Part shown: positions 23,791-35,153 of the stretch, in pieces | Layout of the letters: every line of letters starts with the position of its first letter | How positions within the stretch are numbered: position 1 is the stretch's first letter | Origin: Pelargonium tetragonum | Taxonomy: Eukaryota > Streptophyta > Magnoliopsida > Geraniales > Geraniaceae | Length of the DNA stretch: 64,000 nucleotides | NCBI GenBank assembly: GCA_036897445.1 | Contig: JAYMTL010000073.1 | Coordinates: 30,884 to 94,883 of the forward strand | Direction of reading: 5' to 3' | The notes under the pieces: generated by a model | Database searches by the model: none | The model's input: the letters and a program-made list of their open reading frames with translations, nothing else | Told to the model about the DNA's origin: nothing | Translations under genes and position numbers: made by a program

Positions 23791-26700
23791 TAAGGTTTCC
23801 TCCCCTTAAATGCTAAAATGATAAGAACAGAAGAGGGATTTGCCCTTTTAAACAGCTAAATCTATAATAATGTCACTGCTATACTATTGATATTTATCTA
23901 ATAAAAATTCTCGGGTATTTTAGGCTTTATAAAGAGGGGTAACCTTGAGAAACTTTGATTGACAATACAATAGAAAAAGACATAATAAGAACCAAGTTTA
24001 GAGTTTAGTGAAGTCGATTGTACGAGAACGAAGGATTTGGAAAGAAACTAAAGAATCTACTTATTACTAAAAAGAACTTTTTTTAGAAGGGATACCGCAA
24101 AAGGAAATGGTAGCCGCCTATTAAGCCTTCGCTTCTTAAAGTGAGCAAGCAAGAGAGAGATGCCCGAGCCAAGAACTGTGAAATTTAGAAAATACGTAAA
24201 GTGAGTCATAATTGAATTAAGGTTCCGGGATTGTTAAGACTGCTTCTAGTTCTAGAAAGAGAAGCAGTAAGTTCCTAAAAGAGATTCCCTATAGAGAATA
24301 GAAGAAAGAAAAGATATATTATATACAACGACCAGATAAAGTAAACCACCGCCTCTTGATAAGAAAATTTGTGAAGTGTGCATTACAGAATTCCAAAAAA
24401 CAGAATGGACTCGGGTGAACCAAAGAACTTTTATGAAATTCGTACTTGAGTCAGGGTGAGTCTTTTCTGTTCACTTTCTCTACGTAAGGAATTGCCTTAA
24501 ATAGGACTCCTTGATTCATCTCATTTTTTATGCTCTTACTTCCCGAAAACTAGAATTTTTATTAGACCCCCCTCTGTTATATCTTGAAGGAATTACTTAT
24601 AACCGGGGAAAACTGGCAGTTTAAAGGCCCCGAATTTTTATACCGATACTAGGGTAGGGGTTATACCTATAGCTATAGTAGTAAGCGTTTTCTTTCAAGG
24701 GTATTTCGTATAAATGAAGTTTACGCTCTAAATATTTGGTGTATAACCAAGTTTATACCCTTTTTTCAAGTTGAGTAAATTGAAGTGTTTGTAGGTTTAC
24801 AAGCCCAGCTTTAATTTGTATTTTCCTGTAAAGGTTTTTGGTTAGTATATTTTCTCCAACTATTTGGGGTTGTACCGCGAACTAGGTACTCTTTTAACTA
24901 CCAGAGTACTCCTAGGTTCAGTCGTATTTAAGTAGTTTATATTATAGAAATTTCATAAAATTCTGATAGCAAAAGAGTTTTGGGCTTGAAAAAGTCACCT
25001 ATTTTAAATAAGAGTCTGCCCTGCTGAAAGCTCATAATTATACCTCTAAATGAGGAAAAAGTCTTGTTAGTTTTTAGACAGAAGTTGATACAAGATTGAT
25101 TAGAATACTCTAATCTATACCCCGGAGTTTCAAAAACAGCGAGGAATTCTACCTCACCGCAACATAAATAAAGTTTATAAGCGTTTCAGAACGGCCCCGA
25201 AAATGCCCCTTAAACCGGAGCTTTTACCGAGTTACTCTACTTCCAGATTCGCAAGGAAAATAAAAAAAGGACCTGCCAGGACTCGGGCTCCCTCATATAA
25301 AAGAAATTGAATCTAAGAGTAACGAAAAAGTCTGTACAATTAGTTTTTGCAAGAAATCCTCCGCCCTAAGGAGGCTCGGCAGTAAAGTGTTACCCTTTTT
25401 TAACACCTCGTTCGATTCATTGTAGGGATTCGCTTCTCTGAGAGGACTATATAAGTTAACGTGTTCGCAGGTCAGTGCAAACAAGCAAAACTTTAAAAAA
25501 GCGGGTCTATATACTTGTAAAATTTCTAAGGATTCTATAATATCTAATCTTATAAGAGCTCCTGCTAGAAGAAACCCTATGGACCACCTAAGCAATAGAT
25601 AGGAGTCCTCGCGGAGTTTCGCCTAAGTTTATATGAACTTCTTGGGTAGTGTACTGAACAATCGTTAATCAGGGGTTCGGCTATGTACTTTATCCGAGAT
25701 CTTACTCTAAGTATTCCTTGCGCCGGCTTATAAATAAAATTTCATTTTAAGTTCTTTTTATAAACGTTTATAGTTAATACTAACAAAGCCTTTTTCAGGA
25801 GCAGAGCTAAATTACTCATGCCGAGGTTGTCTTAATAGTAACCAAAATAGAGCCGGGCTTACGATTTCAAGACAAAGAGAGTCGTAAGGTCTCCCTTTTA
25901 GTACTCCACAATGGGGTAGTTTTCCAGCTATTAGAGCAAACTATAATGGACTTGAGCTAAGGAGCGGGAAATTTTAAGCAAAGGTTCCTACGCAAACTCA
26001 AGATTAGGGAAAATACTATAGGCTTAGGATAGGAGCTTAATAGAACAAAAAACAGGATACAACGGAAGTAATAGAGAAATTCTGGAGAGACTCCTGCTTA
26101 TTTTTATTGCTTGTCTTTTATAAGGAAACTCCTTACTGCTCATACTAAATTGATCGTGGAGTTTCTTGTGCGAGCTCTCGCAGCTCCTTGTAGTATCAGG
26201 TAATTGAGTGCCCTTTTTATAACAAGGAAATCCTTATGAATTTGACTGCCGACCTCCTGTTAAGAAACCGTATCCCAGTATTTACTTTTCTAGAATATTT
26301 ACCTAAAGTATTCTTTGTTTCGAATTTCTGGAATAGTACCGGTTTCCATACCTTTTTGTAAGCTCTTATTATATCTTTAAGTTTTCCCAAACGAGGCCTC
26401 TCGGATTACCTGCCTTTAGACTCCTTTTTACCAAACTCCTACCTTAGGCATCTATAATCTATAATATAAGAGAGCCTCTTAATAAAGTTATAATGTAAGC
26501 TCGAAGCCTTTTGGGTCAAGTTTGCAAATGCATTTTACTTTTTACAGGAGTCCTATTCCATATTCTTTATTTATATGGATGGGAATCTTTGGGGGTTGAA
26601 AATGAAATAAAAGGTTCTTGAATAATCTATCAATTTCACAGTACTTTACCTTGATATCGTTTTTGAAGTAGGGGTCCTTTCTTTAACAAAGGGGTTTTTC

Positions 26701-27763
26701 TTCTTAAAGAGTCCCGTTTTGGTATATAATTTAGTCTTTTTTATTAGTCTAAGGGCTAAAAGCGAAAGGAATCTAACAAGAATCTAATAGTAGTGTCTTT
26801 TATTAATAAGGGAAGTCCCCTTGTTGAGGTAAACCAATCCTGTTTCTACAGGGGTTTAGAAAGCTTATTATACATGAAAAGTTTATTCAAGGAATTTTTA
26901 CTGTTAGTTTCTACTAGCAATAGCTTATCTTATTAGGTATTTCTGTTAACTTGATCTTGTAAAACTTCAGATAGATAGGTTTTTCAAATGACTTAAATTT
27001 AAATAGTACTAGGATTCCTTTATTTTAATAAGGAGAGAAGACCGGTCAGGCAAAAGGCTTCCCTTAACTTAATTAATAAGAGTACTTCAAAGACTAATAC
27101 AACAGAGCTTTTAGGACTAAGAAGATTTAGGGTGCTGTAAGAAAGCTGCAAAAAAAGAATTAGAATTGGGTGTTCCTCTAGTGTCCTATACAACGTGCCA
27201 GTCGGTAGGAGTTATTACTAAATACCTCTAAGGTTCTCCCATCTTTTACCGATAAGAACTAAAGGCAATAATAAGGAAAGGAATCCCCTTGATTAAGTAA
27301 AAGCTCTTGGCTCAAGTGAATAAACTTAGTAAAAAGGAGCCAATTTTGTTTTACAGCTCTCTGTTTCAAGAGGTAGTTTTCTAGTTTAAGAAGAAGCAAT
27401 CTCAATTAGTATTTGCCGTTTATGTACCTTCCTGTTCTTTCATTTAGTAGCTTAGTCCGTAGGTATGCAGACTCCTTTCCTTATTATGGATTATGGAAGC
27501 GCTTCTTAAAAAAAAAAAGTAACAAAACATTTACAGGATTTATACTTTAAAAAGAGTTCCTTCTTATTTTTCTTATTCTCAGTACTTTCCTGTATCTGCA
27601 GCAAGGGAAACTAATGAAAATGTAAGTAAGTTCTTTAACCGGTAGCTATTTTTGTTCTAGTCTGCCCGCATTTAAAGAACTTCGGTAATAGGTTGCCTAT
27701 AGACTCATTAACCGACATTGGATAGTTCGTATTCTTTATTTGTTTCTGGTTCGTAAGTCAAAA
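23791..27763. other. spacer, no gene recognised
   Basis: The only frame of note is 25293-25595 on the minus strand (100 codons), with a hydrophobic start and a charged middle. It shows no motif I recognise and is within chance length. The orientation of the 14-base motif switches from minus to plus across this stretch, so it would hold any strand-switch or origin-like feature, but I see no obvious origin structure. Confidence 0.45.
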
Positions 27764-27777
27764 GGTAATGTAATTAA
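27764..27777 (+). repeat. 14-base motif, copy 4
   Basis: GGTAATGTAATTAA, exact; the match to copy 7 (51903) extends to GGTAATGTAATTAAAGT, 17 bases. Confidence 0.7.
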
Positions 27778-28594
27778 AGTTGCTTTCATGTCCTTTTTTA
27801 GTTTCTGGGATAGATAAAATAGAAAAATAAGGAATGATAAAAACTTCAACTTTTTAAATTACAGAAATTTCTTTACTTTAGCTAAAATATTCTTATATAT
27901 TTTATTTTCTTCTCTAATCTAAACTTTCAATACTACACAGAAGGAACAGGAACCTCCTACTTTAACCTAAACCCAGGATACAGCAAATCGAAAAGCACAC
28001 ACAAACTAGAACTAGAAAAACCGGCTCTAAAAAGACTAATGATGCTTCATATTCCTTAAATCCTTAAAAGCTTAGAACCTAAAAAAAATTGTTTGTGACT
28101 CTTCTAAACTAAAAAGGGTAGCTCAAAACTCCGGATTTCCTTAAATAAAAAACTCTTAACTAGAAAACTGGAAAAAAGGACTTTCGCAAAGAAAGACTCC
28201 AAACTTCTATATCTTGAGAAACACTTATTTGAAAACTCTTAAACCAGTAAAATTTAAAAGATTCTGCAGGCCCAATTTGTTATCCTTAGACTTGTCTCTA
28301 TCTTACTCGTTTAGCATATATCTTTCCTCTTCAGAATACCATAACCTCTTTATATAGCTATAAAGGGCTCAGAAAGACAAGATGCCAAAACTCTTTCTTA
28401 AGGACTTGCTTGCTTCTTAGTCTTCATCATGACTTAAAATTCTTAACTTGTTTAGGAGTCTAGCTAGACCTTAAACTAGACTTTACTTACTTTGTCTAAG
28501 AGCTATACCTTGTAGGAGTAGAGTTATATATGTACTAGAACAGATACAGATAATAATAAGCTAGAGAGCTGTATTCCCTAGTTAGAGAGTAGAA

Positions 28595-28627
28595 TGGGTT
28601 CTGGATAGTAATAATTAACACAATTAC
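28595..28627 (+). repeat. diverged repeat pair, copy 1
   Basis: Matches 29236-29269 in the order TGGGTTC, GATA, TAATAA, TAA, CAATTAC, with a few changes and one length difference. It is a short pair only about 640 bp apart, too diverged to be a recent duplication. Chance similarity in A/T-rich text cannot be excluded. Confidence 0.35.
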
Positions 28628-29235
28628 AATATTCTTATCTATATTAGTTTCGTTGTATCAGTATTCTTATATTTTAAGGGACATTCCTCTTTCATCCTTT
28701 AGCTTTCCAATTACTAACCAGGAATGATAATAACTACATTTATCTGAACACCTTTGCTATACAAATCGTCAAAGCACTCCTAAGGAAGATCTAGAAGCAT
28801 CCATTAGAACAATAACTCCTATTCTAGACCAGCTTAGTTGCTAGCTACACCACACCTTCTAATGCTTTCAATTAAGACTTAGAAATTATATCAGAACTCG
28901 GGGATTCAGAAGATAATGCTCTTACAAGAAAATACCTATTTAGCTCCTTCTAAATGTATCTATCTCAAAGGAATCGAATACTAAGAAATTCTAAAGCTAG
29001 GATTCTCTCCTTTACAGGAATTTACACCTTCATAAACTACTAAACTGGAACCTCCTTTGAGTATTAGCTTCAATTCCTTTAGCTGCGAGAAGGATTAATT
29101 CCAGGTTTTGGTTCTGTGTTGCAAGTAATCTCTACCGATATACCAATTTAAGCCATAATTCTAAGACAGAATCTGATTCTATAGGATAGATACAAAGGGA
29201 TCCGATAAAGCAAAAAGAATTCTTAATCTTAAATA

Positions 29236-29269
29236 TGGGTTCCTGATAATAATAAGTAAACTCAATTAC
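29236..29269 (+). repeat. diverged repeat pair, copy 2
   Basis: Partner of 28595-28627; see that entry for the shared blocks. Followed by TGTAACTATTGTTG, with no further similarity. Confidence 0.35.
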
Positions 29270-32200
29270 TGTAACTATTGTTGCTTTCCTTATTGTACCC
29301 AGAACTCTATATTCCTATTCCCATAGAGGAGTGAAATCATTTTAAGGCAACTTGTTTATTGGCCCTAAAATTTCAAGTTTCTACTTCCAATTAGGTTAAG
29401 AGAGCCCCGATAAGTCATAGTTAACTGTCCTGTTTAACACCCGCTACTCTAGAAAATTTTTAGGTATGTCCAGATTTGTAATACAAAGGGGCTTCCTTTC
29501 TTAAAGAGACTTTTGTTAAAACTTATTATAATAAGTTCTGTTTACTCTTACTTGCAATTCTGGGACTTTCATAAAGTATATGCCAAAAAAACTAGAATAT
29601 AAATAGAACCTAACCAACATGAGGAGTATTTCAATTTAGTACCACCTACTGGGACCTAACCTAATTGAATTTAAGGAAAGAGCAGCTCCGGAACTTTTTA
29701 AGGAATGTATACCAATTGGATTCCTTAAAACTAAAAAAAGTAATGCTCAAACAATTTCGAGTAAGGTTGACTTCTTCTTCGAACGGGATGCCGGGCATCA
29801 ACTTTATTCTGTATAGGGGCGCTTCGTAGTCTAATAGGTGTCTTCTAAACTTGTACCAAAAAAAGGATAGTCGTTATATTATGGACGCTTTAATAGAGCA
29901 AGACCAACACATCAAATGGATTTTACATGGTTTACGCTTTTTACTTTTTTGATTACAGGCCAAAAAAGGGACTTTACATTCATTGTATACAATTTCTACC
30001 CTTTTCAATTTTGAACTTCCTAATAATATATAAAGTGAAAATCTACACAAAAGGACTACTTTTATCAGAAGCTTACCCTGAAAATAAATACAAAAATTCA
30101 ATTTATGTCCACCTTATCCAGAGAGAAATTTAACGTATGTTTCCTGTCTAAGACTGTTCTATTTTTCAAACAAATTTATAGGCCGAAGTCCTTAGGTGGG
30201 TATTAGCAAGCGTATACTTTAGAAGGATAACTCTTTAATATGCTCAAGAAAATCTTGTTAAACTTATGCGGAACTATCCTTGTTATTTACAGTTAAGTCG
30301 TACTTGGGTTTCTTACCGGGTTTGTAATTCTTATTGAGTGATAAAGGGATCCCCCACTTAGCGGGTGAGAGACTTTGGAATTAGGAAGCTTCAGACCTTG
30401 TTCTATACCTTTTTACTAAGGATAGAATTTGGTTTTAGTTAGTTCGTTAACTTGTTTAAAGTTTTGGATTTTTTCTAACGATTCTTTTATGTCATAGAAT
30501 ACATTACAAGAGTAACTTAGCTGTATAAAGAGTAAAAAAAGAGGATAGAAACCCAAGATTAAGTTAAAGAAAAGGAATGCTTTTTATAAAAGTTCCTTGT
30601 ATAAGATATTGCGCAAACTCTATTTGGATCCTGCTTACACTTTACTGGATACTACTTTGGAACTATAAACTCTACTATAGGGCTTAAAGCCTTTTCCAAT
30701 TATAACTTAGGACACGGGTCTCCTGTTCAACCCTTAAAAACGCATTTTTGAAAAAAACTTTTAAGGGCGGGGAATCAGGCTTTTAATTTAATGGGGTCCG
30801 CATTTTCTGTGGGAAGTCTTTTATACTTAGCAGTCTTTTTTATTAGAAACTCTAAATTAGAATATACTATATATGCTGTAGTAATTTGCGCTAAAGTTTG
30901 AACCCTATGAGTAGCAACAAAAATCTACAAAAGGAAAAAAATTAGCTGATAAAGATATGGCATTTATTTAGAATACCTAAGTACAGGTGAAAGGACCCAC
31001 GGCACTCATTACGGAATAAGGGTTTTATTCTACCCAATCTTATTAGAAAAGTTGTTGCTTACGTTGAATCAAAGCGGTAAAAGATCCATATGTAACTGGC
31101 TAGGACTACCCTCTTACAAGTTACAAAAACCGGCAGGGTTTTAATCTTTAATCACGTAGAAGAGGGTCTTGATTACTCCAAAGGGGACTCCTTTTGGAAA
31201 GTTAAAACAAAAAAATTAGACTCTACTCATTGTACAAGCCCCGATTCTTACTATAGAACATGCATACAAAGTTTATAGAATTTTAGATTATACAACTCCC
31301 TATTCACTTATAGAGAATTCCCTTGATTATGGATAAAAAATGGCTCCTTAGTTTGGCATTTATAAACCCTATTACCAAGGTTCCGAGACTTGCGCGAGCC
31401 CCCTTTTATAGACCTTATAGAATAGAATTTCCTGCATCCTTAAAAGATCTTTATCCTGTCATATAATCAAGGACTGGGCAAAGGACCCCTTATTCTTTTT
31501 AAAAATTGAATTTCCTTTGACAAAAGTTTATAAGAAAGTAATTCCGGAGTTGTTGAGTCTTTACCCGAAGTTTTTTTAGTCTCGGCCTACCTGTAGGTGC
31601 GCGCCCTTATGTATTTTTTTTATATGCCTAAAACAAGTTTATTGTAAAGTGAGTTACCGTAGAACCCTTATGAGAGTCGGTAATTTTTGGCAAGGACTTT
31701 AAGGGAAGCCCGGCGTCTTATTAAGGTAAGGAATTTTCGAGTTCCTGATATAAGGGTTTCCTAGGCAATCTAACTTATGGGAGCATATATATAACAAAAC
31801 CCCAGGCAAGGCGTGCTTAGATACTACGGAAGTTCTCTTGGGGTTTATTATAATTAGATACTTGTTCGGTTCTGAATATAAAGTGCAGAAAACTTCTCGC
31901 AAGGTAGTTTACTTAAATATTAAGAAATTTTTCCTAAAGCTTTGTTTTGGGGCTTTTTTGTAGAGTATATGCAGAAAAGGTTGTCCGAGGAATCCTGTAA
32001 CCCTTGTTAGACTTGTCTTTAAAGAACGCTTTTTAGTAAAGTAGTTTGTAAAAAACCTTGACTATCTGACAACTTAGCTACAAAAAAAGGGAGTGCTATA
32101 ACACGTTAAACTTACTTGTAAACCTGGAGTGTCTCTCTTTTGAATTGCGGGAAGCCCCTCCTTATTTGTAAAGACAAGGCAAAAGCATTAAGAAATTTAT

Positions 32201-33944
32201 TGTGTAAGAACTTAGGAACCCTTGGGTACTTCTAGAAAGCCAATTAAAACAAGTAGGTGTTTCGGGAGGGACTTAGGAAATGCAAGAAATAAAAATCTCG
32301 GCTAGTAAACTATGTATCTTAATATCCTTAGGAACCTTTCTAATTTTAGATCGCAGGAAGCTTTCCTCAAGTCTCTATCAACTTTTGTAGTAACCTCCTT
32401 ATACGCTATTTATTCCTGATTTTTCGTGGATATGCCCTTATTTGATTTTGAATCTATTTAGCAGATGTCCAGGACTGCGCTAAAGTGCTAATGTCTAATT
32501 TACAAGAGGACCCTCTTCAGCAACTCTTATATCTTATATTTGAAAACTTGTTTTAGCCCCTAAAAGTCCTATAATGAATTTACTTAATAAAATAATAAGT
32601 GGGGCCGCTCAAATTTAAAGATAAAGGGAAAAGGAAGGCGTTTATATTTATATAGAACTTTTCATGAAACTTAAAGAGTAAAATATAAAAAGGCGTAAAG
32701 TAGAAGTAGACGATCAGAGGAAACCAATAACCCAATTACCGAGCTGTTGTTAAGAAAAGTGTCCGTAGAAAGTCAAGTTTTACGCGATAACATTATTCTT
32801 GTATAGTTGTGGAAATAGAGGGTTTCAACTACATGGATATTTAGTGATAACTGTATTGGCAACTAATTCGTATAATAACAAGTAAAAAAGATTTGGGCGT
32901 TTCTTCCTCACGGGGTTCTAAAATTCTTTCATTCACACAAGAATACTAAGAAAATTGAAATATTCAGATCGGGTGTAGGGATTCTGTTAGCCTAGTTTAT
33001 ATTTATTTTGAACCGAGATACACAGGCTCGCTTTTTTAGGGGATACTTCACACAAAAAAGCTTTGGAGAATAGACCAAGAAGGTCAATAAGACGTGTATT
33101 AGGAAAGAGAATAAAGAACTTCTAATGAATAAAATTTCTTATCTCCTTACAAGTAAAAGCCTCATATGATACCGAAGTGGAATACTTACACCTGTATAAT
33201 GAGTTACTTTTTTGGCCAGAGGGCTTCGTTTTCCTAAGACATTTTTCATTTTTTGTTAAAGTGTTCCAGGAATAACTTGTAGTAGTAAATGAGGAGGGTG
33301 GGAGCTTTTATACCTATATCATGACTGGAATAAAGAGAGAGCGGGTCTGCATGTTGACCCGTACTAAAGGGGTTTCCGTTTGAAAGTTCAATGCCTTTTT
33401 GTTTCTAGCTTCTAGTCTAGCTGTAGCTTTTCCAACTTTTAATAGATGACTTCTTGTCATTTTTTTATAGGGCCTAGATAAGGAAGAAGCGAATCCATTA
33501 TAGGGTATAGACTCATTTTGTTTCATTTTAAGGAAGAAACAAAAGGCTCGTTTTATTTTAGGCCTGTAACTGTTCCAGAAAAGAAGGATCTATTGCCCGT
33601 TTACAGTATTTACAGTAATGGGTAGACTCTTTGGCTTTTGGTTGTTTTGTAAGGGACACTTTTAGGGTTCCTCGTCTAGCTATATAGGTTAATACTTAAT
33701 AGGAAGATAAAAACTCCCGAAAAATTTCTTTAGTCATTTAGTTGAGATTTGTCTGAGAAGCGCTGCAAGAATACCAAATTCTAGTTAAGTAAAGCTAATT
33801 TCAAGATGAGTTAATCCTACAAAAACTTGTTGTACGTCCTGTGTGTTATAAAAAGTAAAAAAGGCACATAGGCAGCCATGCTCTTATAGGGTACTCGACT
33901 AGAAATCTTGTGTAGACCCATAAATAAAGCATTAATATAAGTGT

Positions 33945-34015
33945 CTCAGTCTGAACGGATTCGAACCTCGAGTTTACAATTAATAAGGCCCTTGCTCTAC
34001 CTCCAATTCTGGAAT
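33945..34015 (-). pseudogene. tRNA-like, D-arm half plus T-loop
   Basis: On the minus strand the order is ATTGGAGGTAGAGC (D-loop and 3' D-stem), a 20-odd base middle, CGAGG-TTCGAAT-CCGTT (T-arm) and CAGACTGA. Spacing from D-arm to T-arm is right for a tRNA. The middle does not fold into an anticodon arm, and only the two inner T-stem pairs form, so this looks decayed. It is one of the more convincing remnants because two separate tRNA signatures sit in register. Confidence 0.4.
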
Positions 34016-34217
34016 AGTTTTAAGCAAGAAATCTTCGAACACAAATAGAACCTTAGAATTTTAAGCTTTTTACTTTATTTATCTTAAAAAATATAGGCTA
34101 AGCAAAGGCTTGAGAAGTTTCACCTTCCTAAAACCTAACATCTAGAAAAAAGCTTCATAAAGTTCTAGTATTTAGCGGAAAGGGGTAGGCAATCTATTTA
34201 CGACAATTAACGCGTAT

Positions 34218-34514
34218 TTGCCTTTTTCTTGGAAACCGGAAAATATCGGGCTTCGGAGCATAACTTTCATTTGGCTTAGTGTTAATGTCTTAATCTTCAT
34301 AATGAACTTCTTTCTTGGCTTTTATACCCTTCCTCGTAGCTTGAGTATTCTTCTTATTGTGTATCTATATTGCCCGCATTCTTCCTTAAGTGTAATAGAC
34401 CTCAAAGTAGTAAATAGTATTAGACATAGTTATTTGCAAAATACCGGGTTGAATAAATCTGAGGGTAACTCTGCAAGATTGTATATCGCTATGGAAAGCC
34501 CACTATTATATTAG
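34218..34514 (+). CDS. open frame, hydrophobic, product unknown
   Basis: 98 codons, TTG start. Residues about 15-50 are rich in I, L, F and V, broken by a Leu-Pro-Arg-Ser turn near residue 38, which could give two membrane helices; the C-terminal half is polar. I cannot match it to any organellar membrane subunit. The length is within chance, and T-rich DNA encodes hydrophobic residues by default, so the helices are weak evidence. The gap from 34016 to here and that from 34515 to 34837 show nothing. Confidence 0.1.
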   Translation: MPFSWKPENIGLRSITFIWLSVNVLIFIMNFFLGFYTLPRSLSILLIVYLYCPHSSLSVIDLKVVNSIRHSYLQNTGLNKSEGNSARLYIAMESPLLY

Positions 34515-34837
34515 AAGAGTAAGGTCCTAACTTAGATATCGGTATTTGAAACTTTAGTGGGGTGTGAAAAGTAGTAAATGGTTACACAAGCATACAGGCT
34601 ATCAGAATTTTTGATAGTGGATCCTCTAATTCGCTAAAAAACCGAGTTCTAGGAGCTTACTGCCCCAGTTACTTATAATATTGTATTTAAGGCTTTCGCC
34701 CAAAAAGGTATTCACGTCAGGTTGCAGAGTACAGAAATCCTCTTTAGAAGGAAACTAAAAAAGAGTACCGTACACTAGAGTTTCCCCTACCTTCTCCCAC
34801 CTATATCTACACAGTAATTTAGCTCTATGAACTAGAA

Positions 34838-35092
34838 GTGCAAGAGGGAGAGTTCTTTCTAGATCTAGATTTTATTCATTTTCTTGTTTTCGCTTTAGTG
34901 AAGTTACGAGTTCCTTCCCGACGCCCCGTAGTAGGTTTTATCCGATATACGAGAGGCCCTTTTTACCCTTGGATAGCCGTAGAACACAAGCTTTTATCTA
35001 AGCTTTTCATAAAAAAGCATACGTCACCTTCTACACTCCAAAATAAGGTATATCAAAATTCGTATGATTCCGGATACCCTAAGACTTCCTAG
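34838..35092 (+). CDS. open frame ahead of a hairpin, product unknown
   Basis: 84 codons, GTG start. The product would have an acidic, hydrophobic N-terminus and then a basic middle (several Arg near residues 24-40). No motif is recognised. The only reason to note it is that a 9-bp hairpin (35129-35153) lies 37 bases past its stop, as an RNA 3'-end structure might. The word TACGAGAGG inside it recalls the rRNA sarcin-ricin loop but lacks the surrounding rRNA context. Confidence 0.1.
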   Translation: MQEGEFFLDLDFIHFLVFALVKLRVPSRRPVVGFIRYTRGPFYPWIAVEHKLLSKLFIKKHTSPSTLQNKVYQNSYDSGYPKTS

Positions 35093-35128
35093 TAATTTTA
35101 GAGCATTCTATATAATTAAAACATCTTA

Positions 35129-35153
35129 AGCTCGTTCTTTGATGGAACGAGTT
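35129..35153 (+). terminator. possible 3'-end hairpin, 9-bp stem
   Basis: CTCGTTC (35131-35137) pairs perfectly with GAACGAG (35145-35151) around a 7-base loop, TTTGATG. One G-T and one A-T pair extend the stem outward. It is one of the two best hairpins in the window. There is no T-run after it, so any terminator role is inferred only from its place behind the 84-codon frame. The 7-base loop also resembles an isolated anticodon-type arm. Confidence 0.3.

Larger units (their letters stand above)
27778..33944. other. spacer with one repeat pair
   Basis: Six kb with short frames only (for example 29874-30101 minus overlapping 29927-30133 plus, 31699-31902 minus, 33314-33526 minus), none recognised. 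The 28.3-28.7 kb part has an island-like texture (many cta/tag/taata words) but lacks the island element. Confidence 0.45.

Noticed and set aside
25205-25260. Possible minus-strand tRNA D-arm, GGAAGTAGAGTAACTCGG
   Set aside because: No T-loop or anticodon arm in register, and the D-stem does not close.
25293-25595. 100-codon minus-strand frame as a gene
   Set aside because: No family resemblance, no ribosome-binding site or neighbour context, and a length expected by chance.
7-31270. ATGCATAC repeated at 7, 3271, 11305, 16501 and 31262
   Set aside because: Between two and three copies of this 8-mer are expected by chance and the flanks do not align.
34948-34960. TACGAGAGG resembling the rRNA sarcin-ricin loop
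   Set aside because: Nine matching bases only. The flanking rRNA stem and other large-subunit core motifs are absent, and one such match is not unlikely by chance.
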